The translations under genes were made by a program, and so were the position numbers. A DNA stretch of 64,000 nucleotides from an uncultured Opitutales bacterium (GTDB lineage Bacteria > Verrucomicrobiota > Verrucomicrobiia > Opitutales > Seribacteraceae), in NCBI GenBank assembly GCA_943789375.1, contig CALSTX010000004.1, forward strand, positions 274,151 to 338,150. Reading direction: 5' to 3'. Of this stretch, positions 8,346 through 17,913 are shown piece by piece. The notes beneath the pieces are model-generated. The model ran no database searches, was not told the origin of the DNA, and saw only the letters and a program-made list of their open reading frames with translations. Within the stretch, counting starts at the first letter, position 1. Every line of letters starts with the position of its first letter.

Positions 8346-10043
8346 ATGATTTCTAAAAAGAATAGTAAGGTTGTACCCATTGTCTTAGACGGTAAAGAAG
8401 TTGAGGTGCCAGAGGGCATTAATCTTGTAGATGCTGCAGCACTACATGGTAAGGAAATACCCCATTATTGCTATCATCCACAACTAAGCGTAGCCGGTAA
8501 CTGCAGGATGTGCTTGATCGAAATGGGAACGCCGATGAGAAACCGTGAAACCGGGGAGGCGATTTTAGACGATGATGGAAGCCCCAAAATAGGATGGGTG
8601 CCCAAGCCTGTGATTGGTTGTGCGACCAATGTTTCCCCCGGCATGCATGTTAAAACAGAATCCGAAAAAGTTTTAGGTTGCCGCGAAGGAATTATGGAAT
8701 TCCTCTTGGTAAACCATCCCTTGGATTGCCCGATTTGTGATCAAGCGGGAGAATGCAGGTTACAAGAATTTGCAACAGACTATGGCCGTGGATACAGCCG
8801 TTTTGTTGAACGTAAAAATGTAAAGCCTAAGAGAACCCGCCTTGGGCCCAGGGTGACCTTGGATGATGAACGCTGCATTCTTTGCTCTCGCTGCATACGC
8901 TTTTGCCAAGAGGTTCCCAAAGATGATGTGCTCGGCTTTGTTGATCGAGGAAGTTTTTCAACCCTTACATGTTTCCCCGGTCGTGAACTGGATAATAACT
9001 ATTCCCTCAACACTGTTGACCTCTGTCCTGTTGGTGCCCTGACAAGTTCAGATTTCCGATTCAAAATGAGGGTGTGGTTTTTAAAAGATGCTGATAGCAT
9101 ATGTCCGGAGAGCAGTGCCGGATGCAATACCACGGTATCGAGTCGTGAAGGCGAACTTTACAGGATCACCCCTCGGCGTAATGACTTGGTCAATGACAGT
9201 TGGATGCCAGATAGTGGCCGAGAGCTTTACAAGTCAGTCAAGTCTGACGACCGAATATTGTCTTCGCACATCGAGCAAAATCCTTGCACCACAGACGAGG
9301 CAATGGTTGAAGCAATCCGTTTACTAAAAGGTAAAAATATCGGAATTGTAGGCTCCTGTAAATCGAGTCTGGAAGAACAATTTCTAGTAAACCAAATATC
9401 GAAAAAGACCAAAGCCAAGAACTATATTAGGGGGCATTTCGCCGAGGATGATGGCATTTTATTATCCGCAGATCGTACGCCCAACCTTCGAGGTGCTCTG
9501 GTTTCTGGATTCACTCAGAAATACCCCAAAGACAATTTGCTCTCTTTGTCGCAATCCCTCGGCAAGAAACAAGTGGATGCCCTTTTGGTGATCGATGAAG
9601 ACCTCGACGCTGCTCAAGTGGATGCGGCAAACTTGGATGGGGTCCCAATTGTTTTTATTGGTACTCAGGCTAACACAACCAGTAATCGTGCATCTGTGGT
9701 TTTGCCCAGCCTTACCTCTTTTGAAAAGTCTGGGACTTTTGTGAATCGTAGCTTTTATGCTCAGTTTTTCCGTCAGGCTGTCCCCGGACCGGCTGGTATT
9801 TTACCTGACCTATCTCTACTTTCCCGCTTACTCAATGGATTGACAGAAGATGAGGAAATAATTCCGGATCAAAATTCTGTTTGGAAGCTAATGAATAGCG
9901 TCAGAGGTTCGGTACTCAAAGGCATTTCTCTTACCGATGTAAAAAAAGAAGCGGTTTTACTTGATAGCTCAAAATGGTCCGATTTACCATTCGTTGAAGC
10001 AAAAGCTTTGCATTTCGAACCAATTCAAAAGGTAGAAGCCTAA
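8346..10043 (+). CDS. nuoG: NADH-quinone oxidoreductase subunit G (Fe-S subunit)
   Basis: The 75-kDa electron-wire subunit of complex I. The N-terminal [2Fe-2S] domain shows HYCYHPQLSVAGNCRMC. Next come the His/Cys cluster N5 region (VNHPLDCPICDQAGECRLQEF in part) and a [4Fe-4S] motif, CILCSRCIRFC, with its partner cysteine in DLCPVGAL. The molybdopterin-like C-terminal domain is short: the protein has 565 residues against roughly 900 in Escherichia coli. This size fits mitochondrial-like or shortened bacterial NuoG and does not by itself suggest truncation, since the frame ends cleanly 4 bp before nuoH. Confidence 0.94.
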   Translation: MISKKNSKVVPIVLDGKEVEVPEGINLVDAAALHGKEIPHYCYHPQLSVAGNCRMCLIEMGTPMRNRETGEAILDDDGSPKIGWVPKPVIGCATNVSPGMHVKTESEKVLGCREGIMEFLLVNHPLDCPICDQAGECRLQEFATDYGRGYSRFVERKNVKPKRTRLGPRVTLDDERCILCSRCIRFCQEVPKDDVLGFVDRGSFSTLTCFPGRELDNNYSLNTVDLCPVGALTSSDFRFKMRVWFLKDADSICPESSAGCNTTVSSREGELYRITPRRNDLVNDSWMPDSGRELYKSVKSDDRILSSHIEQNPCTTDEAMVEAIRLLKGKNIGIVGSCKSSLEEQFLVNQISKKTKAKNYIRGHFAEDDGILLSADRTPNLRGALVSGFTQKYPKDNLLSLSQSLGKKQVDALLVIDEDLDAAQVDAANLDGVPIVFIGTQANTTSNRASVVLPSLTSFEKSGTFVNRSFYAQFFRQAVPGPAGILPDLSLLSRLLNGLTEDEEIIPDQNSVWKLMNSVRGSVLKGISLTDVKKEAVLLDSSKWSDLPFVEAKALHFEPIQKVEA

Positions 10044-10047
10044 TATA

Positions 10048-11175
10048 ATGGAACTGTGGAATAGTTTAGAGCTTTGGCAAATTGTGGCAATTAAAGTTAT
10101 TTTCGCCCTCATGATGATTGGGGCGGTCATGACTATGGCAGGGTATTCCGTTCTTGCTGAAAGAAAAGTAAGCGCCTGGATGCAAGGTCGTGTAGGTCCT
10201 AACCGGACGGTCCTTCCATTTATTGAGCACATTCCTGTGATTGGCCCTTTCTTAAAAGGGCTGGGAGTCTTTCAGCCTCTTGCTGATGGTTTAAAGTTTT
10301 TATTTAAAGAAGAAATCGTTCCCGGACATGTTAATAAGCTTTATTATTACTTGGCTCCTATCATCGCTTTAGTGCCTGCTTTGACCACCATGACAGTTCT
10401 TCCTTTTGGGGAGTTTTTTACCGAAGCTGGTGATCGTATACCCTTGATGCTCGCCGATCTCGAGGTTGGTATCTTATTTATTTTGGCGGTTTCTTCTCTT
10501 GGAGTTTATGGGATTGTATTGGCTGGTTGGTCCTCCAACAGTAAATATCCTTTTCTTGGTGGTATTCGTTCCTCCGCTCAGATGATTTCTTACGAACTGG
10601 CCATGGGTCTATCCCTGCTGCCCATATTCTTGTGGGTGAGTAAGCCTGGGATTGATGTGGCTGCCTTGAGCCTTGTGGAGATTGTTCATTCTCAAGACCA
10701 ATCGATGTGGTTGGTTTTCGTACAACCTCTATCTGCCCTTATCTTTATGATTGCTTTGTTTGCCGAAACCAATCGCTTGCCTTTTGATATGCCTGAATCA
10801 GAAACAGATTTAGTTGGCGGATTCCATACAGAATACGGAAGCTTTAAATTTGGTATTTTCTTTGTGGCAGAGTATGCCCACATCGTGATCGGTTCAGCTA
10901 TTTTCACCACCATCTTTTTAGGAGGATGGCATTTCTTACCCTGGATGGCTGACCCTTGGCCTAGTACCTGGATTGGTTCTATTTTGGGGGTGGTGTGGTT
11001 TTTAACCAAGACCATTGGATTAATCTTTTTCTTTATCTGGGTTCGTTGGACTCTTCCTCGTTTTCGTTATGACCAAGTCATGAGCCTAGGTTGGACAAAA
11101 CTGCTTCCCTTGGCACTGGCCAATCTTTTATTCTATGTGATTTTAGTAACCTGGCTGGATCAACCAGCTTCTTAA
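10048..11175 (+). CDS. nuoH: NADH-quinone oxidoreductase subunit H
   Basis: Membrane subunit that joins the peripheral arm to the proton-pumping arm and forms part of the quinone channel. It has 375 residues with about eight transmembrane helices. Conserved loops are ERKVSAWMQGRVGPNR, the acidic loop AETNRLPFDMPESETDLVGG and FHTEYGSFKFG, and the C-terminal FIWVRWTLPRFRYDQVM. nuoG ends 4 bp upstream and nuoI begins 13 bp downstream. Confidence 0.96.
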   Translation: MELWNSLELWQIVAIKVIFALMMIGAVMTMAGYSVLAERKVSAWMQGRVGPNRTVLPFIEHIPVIGPFLKGLGVFQPLADGLKFLFKEEIVPGHVNKLYYYLAPIIALVPALTTMTVLPFGEFFTEAGDRIPLMLADLEVGILFILAVSSLGVYGIVLAGWSSNSKYPFLGGIRSSAQMISYELAMGLSLLPIFLWVSKPGIDVAALSLVEIVHSQDQSMWLVFVQPLSALIFMIALFAETNRLPFDMPESETDLVGGFHTEYGSFKFGIFFVAEYAHIVIGSAIFTTIFLGGWHFLPWMADPWPSTWIGSILGVVWFLTKTIGLIFFFIWVRWTLPRFRYDQVMSLGWTKLLPLALANLLFYVILVTWLDQPAS

Positions 11176-11188
11176 CCGGAGTTATTTC

Positions 11189-11734
11189 ATGGCAAAAACT
11201 GTAGTACTCGAACGAAAACCTCTTTCTTTATCTGAGCGTACTTATCTGCCTCAGATTGCGACTGGTTTAAAAACCACTTTTTCTAATATGTTTAAGAAAA
11301 ATGTTACCCTTCAATATCCTGAGGAAAGACCTGTAATTCCTCAGAATTACCGGGGAGTGCCTACATTGGTTAAGGATCCAAATAATCGTGAAAAATGTGT
11401 TTCCTGTCAGCTATGTGAGTTTGTTTGTCCTCCCAAAGCAATTCGCATTACTCCTGGGGAAGTGCCTGAAGGTGAAGCAGATAGAGAGCATGTAGAAAAA
11501 GCACCCAAGGAATTTGAAATTAATATGCTCCGCTGCATTTACTGTGGTTATTGCCAGGAAGTTTGCCCAGAAGAGGCCATTTTTCTTCAGCAGGAGTATT
11601 CATCATCAGGGTATTCTCGTGAAGAAATGATCAACAATAAAGAAAAGCTTTATGAGTTAGGTGGAGTGGTTCCAGATAAGCACTACAAGTGGGATAAAAA
11701 GAAAAAGGCTGAGCAGGAGGGGAATTCTCACTAA
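11189..11734 (+). CDS. nuoI: NADH-quinone oxidoreductase subunit I (2x[4Fe-4S])
   Basis: Ferredoxin-like subunit of complex I with clusters N6a and N6b. It has 181 residues and two full motifs, CVSCQLCEFVCPPKA and CIYCGYCQEVCPEEA. The N-terminal ~45 residues hold the amphipathic segment that anchors it to NuoH. The C-terminal tail is rich in Lys/Glu. An 88-bp gap follows before nuoJ, the longest gap inside the operon. I see no clear terminator or promoter in it. Confidence 0.96.
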   Translation: MAKTVVLERKPLSLSERTYLPQIATGLKTTFSNMFKKNVTLQYPEERPVIPQNYRGVPTLVKDPNNREKCVSCQLCEFVCPPKAIRITPGEVPEGEADREHVEKAPKEFEINMLRCIYCGYCQEVCPEEAIFLQQEYSSSGYSREEMINNKEKLYELGGVVPDKHYKWDKKKKAEQEGNSH

Positions 11735-11822
11735 TCTTACTTTTTGGTGTTGAGACTTTTCCTCCTTTAAGGCTTATATATTTCGAGTCCTGAATTTTGC
11801 TTGTTTAAATACGCCATCCTTT

Positions 11823-12389
11823 GTGAACCTTATCGATTTTCTATTTTTAGTTTTTGCCACTCTCGCAGTAGGTGGCGGACTCTTAATGATCTTCTCACGG
11901 CATCCAGTATCGGCCGCTATGTTTATGATAATCTCGATGGTAAGTGTTGCTGGTTTATTCGTTTTACTGGAATCATTCTTTCTAGCGATCTTACAGGTTT
12001 TAGTCTATGCTGGAGCAGTCATGGTTTTGTTTCTATTCATTATCATGCTTCTGGATGTGGGCCCCGAAGGATCGAAAAGCTCAAAAATTAAGTTACTGTC
12101 TGGGCTAGCAGGGGTTGTGTGCTTTGGTATTTTGATGGTATTTTCTTTGATCTTGGTGCTCAATTCTTATCCAGAGTGTAGTAGTTGTGCGGTTTGGCCC
12201 ACTTTGGACGATAATAACTTGGTTTTGGGACAGAGCCTGGTATTTTCTACGAGTGTTAAAAGCTTTGGTTTTGGTCTTTTTTCAAAATACATGCTTCCCA
12301 TACAGGTAGCTGGCTTTTTGCTCCTTGCCGCAATGGTTGGTGTCATCATTCTAAGCAAAAAATTTGTGCGGGAGGGTAACCCTAGCTGA
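11823..12389 (+). CDS. nuoJ: NADH-quinone oxidoreductase subunit J
   Basis: Small membrane subunit of the proton-pumping arm, 188 residues with about five hydrophobic helices. The VLVYAGAVMVLFLFIIMLL stretch and the preceding FLAILQ are typical of NuoJ (the helix with the pi-bulge). The start is a GTG, chosen because it directly precedes the first helix (NLIDFLFLVFATLAVGG). No strong Shine-Dalgarno is visible. nuoK follows after 3 bp. Confidence 0.93.
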   Translation: MNLIDFLFLVFATLAVGGGLLMIFSRHPVSAAMFMIISMVSVAGLFVLLESFFLAILQVLVYAGAVMVLFLFIIMLLDVGPEGSKSSKIKLLSGLAGVVCFGILMVFSLILVLNSYPECSSCAVWPTLDDNNLVLGQSLVFSTSVKSFGFGLFSKYMLPIQVAGFLLLAAMVGVIILSKKFVREGNPS

Positions 12390-12392
12390 GCA

Positions 12393-12701
12393 ATGGAAAG
12401 TGTGACTCCACATTATTTCTTATTCCTCGCTTTCCTGCTCTTCGGCGTCGGTTTTCTTGGCGTAGTCATTCGCCGCAACCTTCTTATTGTTTTAATGTCT
12501 TTGGAACTCATGCTCAATGGGGTTAATATTGCTCTAGTTACTTTCTCAAGAGTGGGCCTAAACTTGGATGGTAGTCTCTTTGTTTTTTTTATAATGACCG
12601 TGGCTGCTGCGGAAGTAGCAGTGGGCTTGGCTCTGCTTGTGGCCCTTTACAAAAAGCGACAAAGCATTTTTTCTGAAGATGCAACCTTACTACGAAACTG
12701 A
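12393..12701 (+). CDS. nuoK: NADH-quinone oxidoreductase subunit K
   Basis: Antiporter-like small subunit, 102 residues with three transmembrane helices. The conserved membrane glutamates are visible in MSLELMLNGVN and AAAEVAVGLALL; both are needed for proton pumping in this family. It sits 3 bp after nuoJ and ends 4 bp before the preferred nuoL start. Confidence 0.95.
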   Translation: MESVTPHYFLFLAFLLFGVGFLGVVIRRNLLIVLMSLELMLNGVNIALVTFSRVGLNLDGSLFVFFIMTVAAAEVAVGLALLVALYKKRQSIFSEDATLLRN

Positions 12702-12705
12702 AGGT

Positions 12706-14544
12706 ATGGAATCTGTCATCCTTAGCGTTCTTTTACTGCCTTTGTTGTCTTCCGTAGTCACCTTGTTGTTTCTTCGGAAAAATGGGAACGTAGCGTCTCT
12801 TTTGTCTGTGGCAACCTCCGGCGGAATCTTAGTCTTTTCTCTTTATATTATCTTCCAGACTGGAGACACAGTTTTTGCTTGGGAAATGACATGGCTAAAG
12901 TTAGCGGGATGGGAATTGAAATTTGGATTTTTAATTGATGGAGCGGCCCGTTTACTTTTATTCGTGGTTTCCTTTATTGGTTTTTTGATTCACATATTCA
13001 GTCTCGGGTACATGCATGATGACAAGGCCAAGCCTAGGTACTTTGGTGGTCTTTCAATCTTTATGTTTTCCATGTTGGGAATTACTTTAGCTGATAACCT
13101 GATCATGATCTTTGTTTTTTGGGAGCTTGTTGGTTTCAGTTCTTATTTACTCATTGCCCATTACTTCTCCACCGACGAAGCAGCCCAAGCATCTAAAAAG
13201 GCTTTTATTGTCAATAGGGTGGGGGACTTTGGTTTTCTCATTGGTATTGTTCTGACTTATTGGACCTTTCAAACTGTCAATTTACAAGAAATCCGAAATC
13301 TTGTAGACTTTGACCCCAGCCTAGTTACCACCACATTATGTCTCGCCTTAGCGTGTGGGTTTATCGGTAAATCCGCCCAGTTTCCCCTCCATGTTTGGTT
13401 GCCTGATGCTATGGCTGGTCCCACACCTGTTTCCGCTCTTATTCATGCCGCAACGATGGTAGCTGCCGGAATTTATTTACTATTTCGTATCGATTTTATG
13501 TTCACTGTGGATGCTTTAAGTTTATTAGCCACACTTGGAGCAACGATGGGCCTTTTTGCTGGTTTTTGTGCTCTTGGCCAACGAGACATTAAAAAGATTC
13601 TTGCCTATTCTACTCTCTCCCAACTTGGGTACATGTCGGCTGCTTTTGGTCTTGGTATGCCCGGGATCGCCTTGTTTCACTTAATGACACACGCCTTTTT
13701 CAAAGCCCTGATGTTCTTGGGGTCTGGCTCTGTCATCCATGCTTGTCACCATGAGCAGGATATTTTCAATTATGGTGGTCTCCGTAAAAAGATGCCTATC
13801 ACCGCCCTTACCTTTTTGACTGGTGTTTTGGCCATATCTGGGGTGAACTTTTTATCCGGATATTTCAGTAAAGATGCAATCCTCTTGGGTGCTTACAATT
13901 CAAACATGATTGTCTTTGTTCTTCTTTACACTGGTGCTTTGCTCACTTCTCTCTACATGTTCCGCCTTTACTTTTTGACCTTCGAGGGAGATTCTCGTTC
14001 CAAGTCAGCCAAAGATGCGACCGAAAGTTCCGTTCTCATGACTGGTCCATTGTTGGTTTTAGCTTTTCTTTCCGTTGTGGGTGGGTATCACACTTTATTT
14101 CCTGACCCAATAGTCGGTGTGTTGCTCGATGATATCTCCCGGGTGGCGGCCATGCCTAATCACTTGTGGATGGTTGTCCTTGGGACCTTGGCATGGATTA
14201 TTGGTGGAGGGACCTCGAAACTCTTCTATGGACGGGCTTTCAACGGGGAACCTCTTGAAGCTCGATTTCCTACTCTTTATGATCTTTGTAAAAGTAAGTT
14301 ATTTTTTGACGAGATCTACGGTTTTTATGTTTCCAAAATCCAAGACCCATTTGCCCGCTTCATTGAGGTCATGGAATTACTTTTTATATCCGGTCTCTTA
14401 GTCCGTGGCTCTGCCGGGGTATCTGCCCTTTTTGCTCTGCTCGCAAAAGCTTGTTATGCGGGGAAAATTCACGCTTATTCCTTTTGGTTTATCTTGGGAA
14501 TTATTAGTTTTGTTGCTTATGCAATCGGTTTTCTCGGAAATTAA
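12706..14544 (+). CDS. nuoL: NADH-quinone oxidoreductase subunit L
   Basis: Mrp-antiporter-like proton-pumping subunit at the distal end of complex I, 612 residues from the ATG at 12706. Earlier in-frame starts (TTG 12637, ATG 12679) would overlap nuoK and add a hydrophilic leader. The chosen start gives a first helix at once (SVILSVLLLPLLSS). Key features are the glutamate in FVFWELVGFSSYLLI, the lysine region GKSAQFPLHVWLPDAMAGPTPVSALIHAATMV (in part), and the KKILAYSTLSQLGYM helix. The C-terminal long lateral helix region is present. Confidence 0.95.
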   Translation: MESVILSVLLLPLLSSVVTLLFLRKNGNVASLLSVATSGGILVFSLYIIFQTGDTVFAWEMTWLKLAGWELKFGFLIDGAARLLLFVVSFIGFLIHIFSLGYMHDDKAKPRYFGGLSIFMFSMLGITLADNLIMIFVFWELVGFSSYLLIAHYFSTDEAAQASKKAFIVNRVGDFGFLIGIVLTYWTFQTVNLQEIRNLVDFDPSLVTTTLCLALACGFIGKSAQFPLHVWLPDAMAGPTPVSALIHAATMVAAGIYLLFRIDFMFTVDALSLLATLGATMGLFAGFCALGQRDIKKILAYSTLSQLGYMSAAFGLGMPGIALFHLMTHAFFKALMFLGSGSVIHACHHEQDIFNYGGLRKKMPITALTFLTGVLAISGVNFLSGYFSKDAILLGAYNSNMIVFVLLYTGALLTSLYMFRLYFLTFEGDSRSKSAKDATESSVLMTGPLLVLAFLSVVGGYHTLFPDPIVGVLLDDISRVAAMPNHLWMVVLGTLAWIIGGGTSKLFYGRAFNGEPLEARFPTLYDLCKSKLFFDEIYGFYVSKIQDPFARFIEVMELLFISGLLVRGSAGVSALFALLAKACYAGKIHAYSFWFILGIISFVAYAIGFLGN

Positions 14545-14550
14545 CTTATA

Positions 14551-16152
14551 ATGTTATCTTTAGATCAGTTTCTTCTTTTAGGTTCGATTGTTGTTCCAGC
14601 TTTTGTCTCTTTATTGCTTTTTGCTGGTTTTGGAAACACCGATAATTTCGCGAAAAAACTGGCCTATATCGGGTTTGGTTTCCCATTTCTTGCCGGTATT
14701 GTCTTATTTTTTCGCTTTGATGAAGGAGATAATGGATATGCTTTTGAATTTTTATGCTCCCGTTTTGGTCTCCAAGAACTTGGTATTCATTTTCACCTTG
14801 GATTAAATGGCGTATCCTCTCCTCTTTTTGCAATGGCTGGGATTGTTGGCCTTGCCGCAGGCCTTGCCGCCATTAACTCCGGAGCTGATCGGATTCGTCT
14901 GTACTTAGCTTTAATCTCCTTGATGCAAGCTGGACTTATGGGAGTTTTTGCGAGTGTTGATTTATTTTTCTATTATCTTTTTCACGAGTTCGCACTGATC
15001 CCAACTTTCATTATGATTGGCCTGTGGGGTGGGAGGGATCGTCGTAGTGTTGCTCTTGAAATAACAATCTACCTTACACTTGGGGCCTTGCTTTCATTAG
15101 CTGGTTTAGTGGCACTTAATACTTTTGTAGACGCAGAAAGCTTTGACTTCCCCTCCCTATCCAAAGCCTTGGCAGACTCAAATCTTTTTGATTCCACAAA
15201 ATCTAAAATATTCGGCTTCTTACTTATAGGCTTCGGTATTTTAGTCGCTCTTTTTCCTTTTCATACTTGGGCGGTGCGAGCTTACGATGCAGCACCAACC
15301 TCAGTTTCTATGCTTCATGCTGGAGTTTTAAAGAAGTTTGGCCTTTACGGCCTTATTCAAGTGGCCGCTCCCTTATTACCCGAATCTGCGCAGTCTTGGA
15401 GTCCGTTACTTCTTTGGCTAGCTTTGGGTAATGTACTGTTTGTGGGCATGGTAGCCATCGCTCAAACTAATCTGAAGTCCATGGTGGGCAATGGCTCTGT
15501 CATGCACATGGGGTATTGTTTTCTTGGAATTGGGGTGTGTTCTTCTCTTGGTGCATCCTCCGCGATTATGTTGATGGTTGCCCATGGACTTTCTGTCTCC
15601 TTAATGTTTTTGCTTGCCCATTACATTCAACGCCGGGCAGATACTATGGAAATGTCAGAAATGGGAGGGCTAGCCAAGCAAACTCCCTTACTTGCCTGCT
15701 TTTTTGTTGCGGCTTCCCTTGCTACTATAGGGCTACCAGGATTTGGAAATTTTTGGGGCGAATTTGGAGTTTTCCTTTCACTTGGCCAGCAATCAAGTAC
15801 GCAATTTTTCCTTTATTTTGCTGCTTTAGGAATCATTATTTCCGCTGTATTTGGCTTGCGTGCGGTTGCAAGAATCTTTTTCGGAGAACCCAGCGAAGAA
15901 TTGGAGAGTGTTTTGAGTAAAAAGAAAATTTCTGACTTAAGCTTCTCTGAGATCATCCCTGCGGGTCTTATCCTTTTTTCTCTCCTTCTGATTGGTCTTT
16001 GGCCTCGCACGATTTCTCCCAGAATCGATGTGGAGATCGAAAGTAGATACGGTGCCTTGGATATTAAAGTAGCAGGGAGCGATCTTCCACCTTGCTGCCC
16101 AGCTAAGGAAGAGAAGAAAACTGCAACATCGCCCCTTCAATTGAAAGACTAA
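14551..16152 (+). CDS. nuoM: NADH-quinone oxidoreductase subunit M
   Basis: Second antiporter-like proton-pumping subunit, 533 residues and about 14 hydrophobic helices. The conserved FYYLFHEFALIPTFIMIG segment holds the membrane glutamate. FPFHTWAVRAYDAAPTSVSMLHAGVL and NLKSMVGNGSVMHMGY carry the lysine/histidine relay. The C-terminus is a hydrophilic tail with a CCPAKEEKK stretch. It starts 6 bp after nuoL and ends 1 bp before nuoN. Confidence 0.94.
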   Translation: MLSLDQFLLLGSIVVPAFVSLLLFAGFGNTDNFAKKLAYIGFGFPFLAGIVLFFRFDEGDNGYAFEFLCSRFGLQELGIHFHLGLNGVSSPLFAMAGIVGLAAGLAAINSGADRIRLYLALISLMQAGLMGVFASVDLFFYYLFHEFALIPTFIMIGLWGGRDRRSVALEITIYLTLGALLSLAGLVALNTFVDAESFDFPSLSKALADSNLFDSTKSKIFGFLLIGFGILVALFPFHTWAVRAYDAAPTSVSMLHAGVLKKFGLYGLIQVAAPLLPESAQSWSPLLLWLALGNVLFVGMVAIAQTNLKSMVGNGSVMHMGYCFLGIGVCSSLGASSAIMLMVAHGLSVSLMFLLAHYIQRRADTMEMSEMGGLAKQTPLLACFFVAASLATIGLPGFGNFWGEFGVFLSLGQQSSTQFFLYFAALGIIISAVFGLRAVARIFFGEPSEELESVLSKKKISDLSFSEIIPAGLILFSLLLIGLWPRTISPRIDVEIESRYGALDIKVAGSDLPPCCPAKEEKKTATSPLQLKD

Positions 16153-16153
16153 A

Positions 16154-17698
16154 ATGGAAGCGTATCTACCATTTTCCCAACAAAACTTATGGTTCGAAAT
16201 ATGGCCGGAGCTGTGTCTTGCCATTGGTGCCCTTATTGTTCTTGGGGTAAACTTATTTTACAAAGCAGATTCGCAAACTGGTTTTTCGGGTAAATTAGCC
16301 ATTCTTTTTCAAGCGGGCTTATTAGTTTTCCACCTCTTTGATTACCTGGCTTGGCATCATACCTTTGACCGTGACACATTTTCTGGAATGCTTCGTCAAG
16401 GTTTCCAAGGAGATGTTATGCGCAGTTTTTTCTTATTAGCATCTTTATTAGTTTCAATAATTGGCCATCGATATTTACTCAAGCATTCGCTTAGAATTGG
16501 GGAGTTTCACCACCTTACCATGCTTGCAACGGCTGGTCTTATGTTGCTGTGCCAAAGTAGTCATTTTCTGATGCTTTTTGTGGCTTTGGAATGCGTTGCC
16601 CTTTGTTTTTACGCTCTAGTCGCCTATAATCGTGAATCTTCCAAGTCACTCGAGGCAGGGATAAAATATTTACTCTTCGGTGCCTTAAGTTCATCGTTTT
16701 TACTTTTTGGTATCGTTTTGCTTTACGGCGTTGCTTCCAACCCGGAAATCTGGGGTGCTTCTTTTTTAGGTTCAGAACTTCGGGATCCTTTATCTTTTGA
16801 TTACTTGGGTGACCTCATCCGTGAGAATTCAGACCATCTTCTCATTCGTACTGGAATCGCATTAGTTATTGCTGGCATTGCTTTTAAAATTGGGGCTGCT
16901 CCCTTTCAGATTTGGGTGCCTGATGTTTATCATGGTTCACCCATGCCCATCACAGCCTTTTTATCGGTCTCCTCCAAGGCAGCAGGCTTTTTTGTACTCT
17001 TGAACTTAGTGAATGGTCCTTTTGCGGGTGCAAGTGATTTCATCCTACCGCTCCTTGGTTTTGTCGCTACCTTCACTATTTTCTTTGGAAATCTTGCAGC
17101 TTGTGCCCAAAGAAACCTTAAGCGAATGCTCGGTTTATCTGGTGTTGCCCATGCAGGCTATTTATTGGTTGCTATTATGGCATCTATGCATTTTCCCGGG
17201 GATAGTGACCGAGCGGTATGGGTATTATTCTTTTACATGTTTGTTTATCTGGTCGCTTCTTTTGCGGTCTTTGCAGTAATGAGCTTAGCAGATCTTGAAG
17301 ATGATAATGAGCACGAGTTTTCAGACTACGAGGGCTTAGCCAAGAAACATCCATTGATAGGTTTCGCACTTGTTTGCGGAATCGGTTCTCTTGCTGGAAT
17401 TCCCCCCTTTGCTGGTTTTATTGGTAAGTTACTTCTTATTAGTGTGGCCCTAGAAGCAGGGTTATATTTTTCTCTCGGAGCGATGATTGTGGGGGTAGTT
17501 ATTTCTATTTTTTACTACTTTGGTTGGATTCGTGAAATTGTTTTTCATCCACGTCCAGTTTTCAATGATGACGAGCCGAAACATGATGCTTGGACGAAAC
17601 TAACAGATATCTCCATGATCAAATTTATTTTGATTGTTCTGACCCTTGTCTCTTTGGTTTTTGGTATATGGCAAGGTCCTTTTGGAGATACTTTCTAG
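16154..17698 (+). CDS. nuoN: NADH-quinone oxidoreductase subunit N
   Basis: Third antiporter-like proton-pumping subunit and last gene of the operon, 514 residues. Typical segments are FVALECVALCFYALVAY with the membrane glutamate, FKIGAAPFQIWVPDVYHGSPMP, NLKRMLGLSGVAHAGYLLVA and the GIPPFAGFIGKL loop. The ATG almost touches the nuoM stop. A tRNA-Leu follows 52 bp downstream, so the nuo transcript probably ends in this short gap, although no strong hairpin is visible. Confidence 0.94.
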   Translation: MEAYLPFSQQNLWFEIWPELCLAIGALIVLGVNLFYKADSQTGFSGKLAILFQAGLLVFHLFDYLAWHHTFDRDTFSGMLRQGFQGDVMRSFFLLASLLVSIIGHRYLLKHSLRIGEFHHLTMLATAGLMLLCQSSHFLMLFVALECVALCFYALVAYNRESSKSLEAGIKYLLFGALSSSFLLFGIVLLYGVASNPEIWGASFLGSELRDPLSFDYLGDLIRENSDHLLIRTGIALVIAGIAFKIGAAPFQIWVPDVYHGSPMPITAFLSVSSKAAGFFVLLNLVNGPFAGASDFILPLLGFVATFTIFFGNLAACAQRNLKRMLGLSGVAHAGYLLVAIMASMHFPGDSDRAVWVLFFYMFVYLVASFAVFAVMSLADLEDDNEHEFSDYEGLAKKHPLIGFALVCGIGSLAGIPPFAGFIGKLLLISVALEAGLYFSLGAMIVGVVISIFYYFGWIREIVFHPRPVFNDDEPKHDAWTKLTDISMIKFILIVLTLVSLVFGIWQGPFGDTF

Positions 17699-17710
17699 TC
17701 GGCAATAAAC

Positions 17711-17739
17711 TTGCCCATCCCTCAAATTTGTATTTAATA
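17711..17739 (+). promoter_or_regulatory. Possible promoter of tRNA-Leu
   Basis: TTGCCC (17711-17716) and TTAATA (17734-17739) are separated by 17 bp and lie 11 bp before the tRNA 5' end. It matches sigma-70 spacing; the boxes are imperfect. Confidence 0.35.
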
Positions 17740-17750
17740 ATTTATTCTTA

Positions 17751-17836
17751 GCCCGGGTGGCGGAATTGGTAGACGCGCCAGATTTAGGATCTGGTATCCA
17801 ATGGATGTGAGGGTTCGACCCCCTCCTCGGGCACCA
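17751..17836 (+). tRNA. tRNA-Leu (anticodon TAG)
   Basis: Type II tRNA of 86 nt. The acceptor stem GCCCGGG pairs with CTCGGGC, with one G-U. The D arm GGTGGCGGAATTGGTAGACG is typical of leucine tRNA. The anticodon loop TTTAGGA reads UAG, a variable arm is present, the T loop is GGGTTCGACCC, the discriminator is A and CCA is encoded. Confidence 0.96.
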
Positions 17837-17913
17837 TTCTTATTCAAAAGCCTTTTGTGCTAATTGATGCTTTCTCCTTTTGTTATTTTTCCTTTAGGAT
17901 CCTGAGTGCACGG

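Noticed and set aside
12637..12705. Earlier TTG/ATG starts for nuoL
   Set aside because: They lie inside nuoK and add a polar leader before the first helix.
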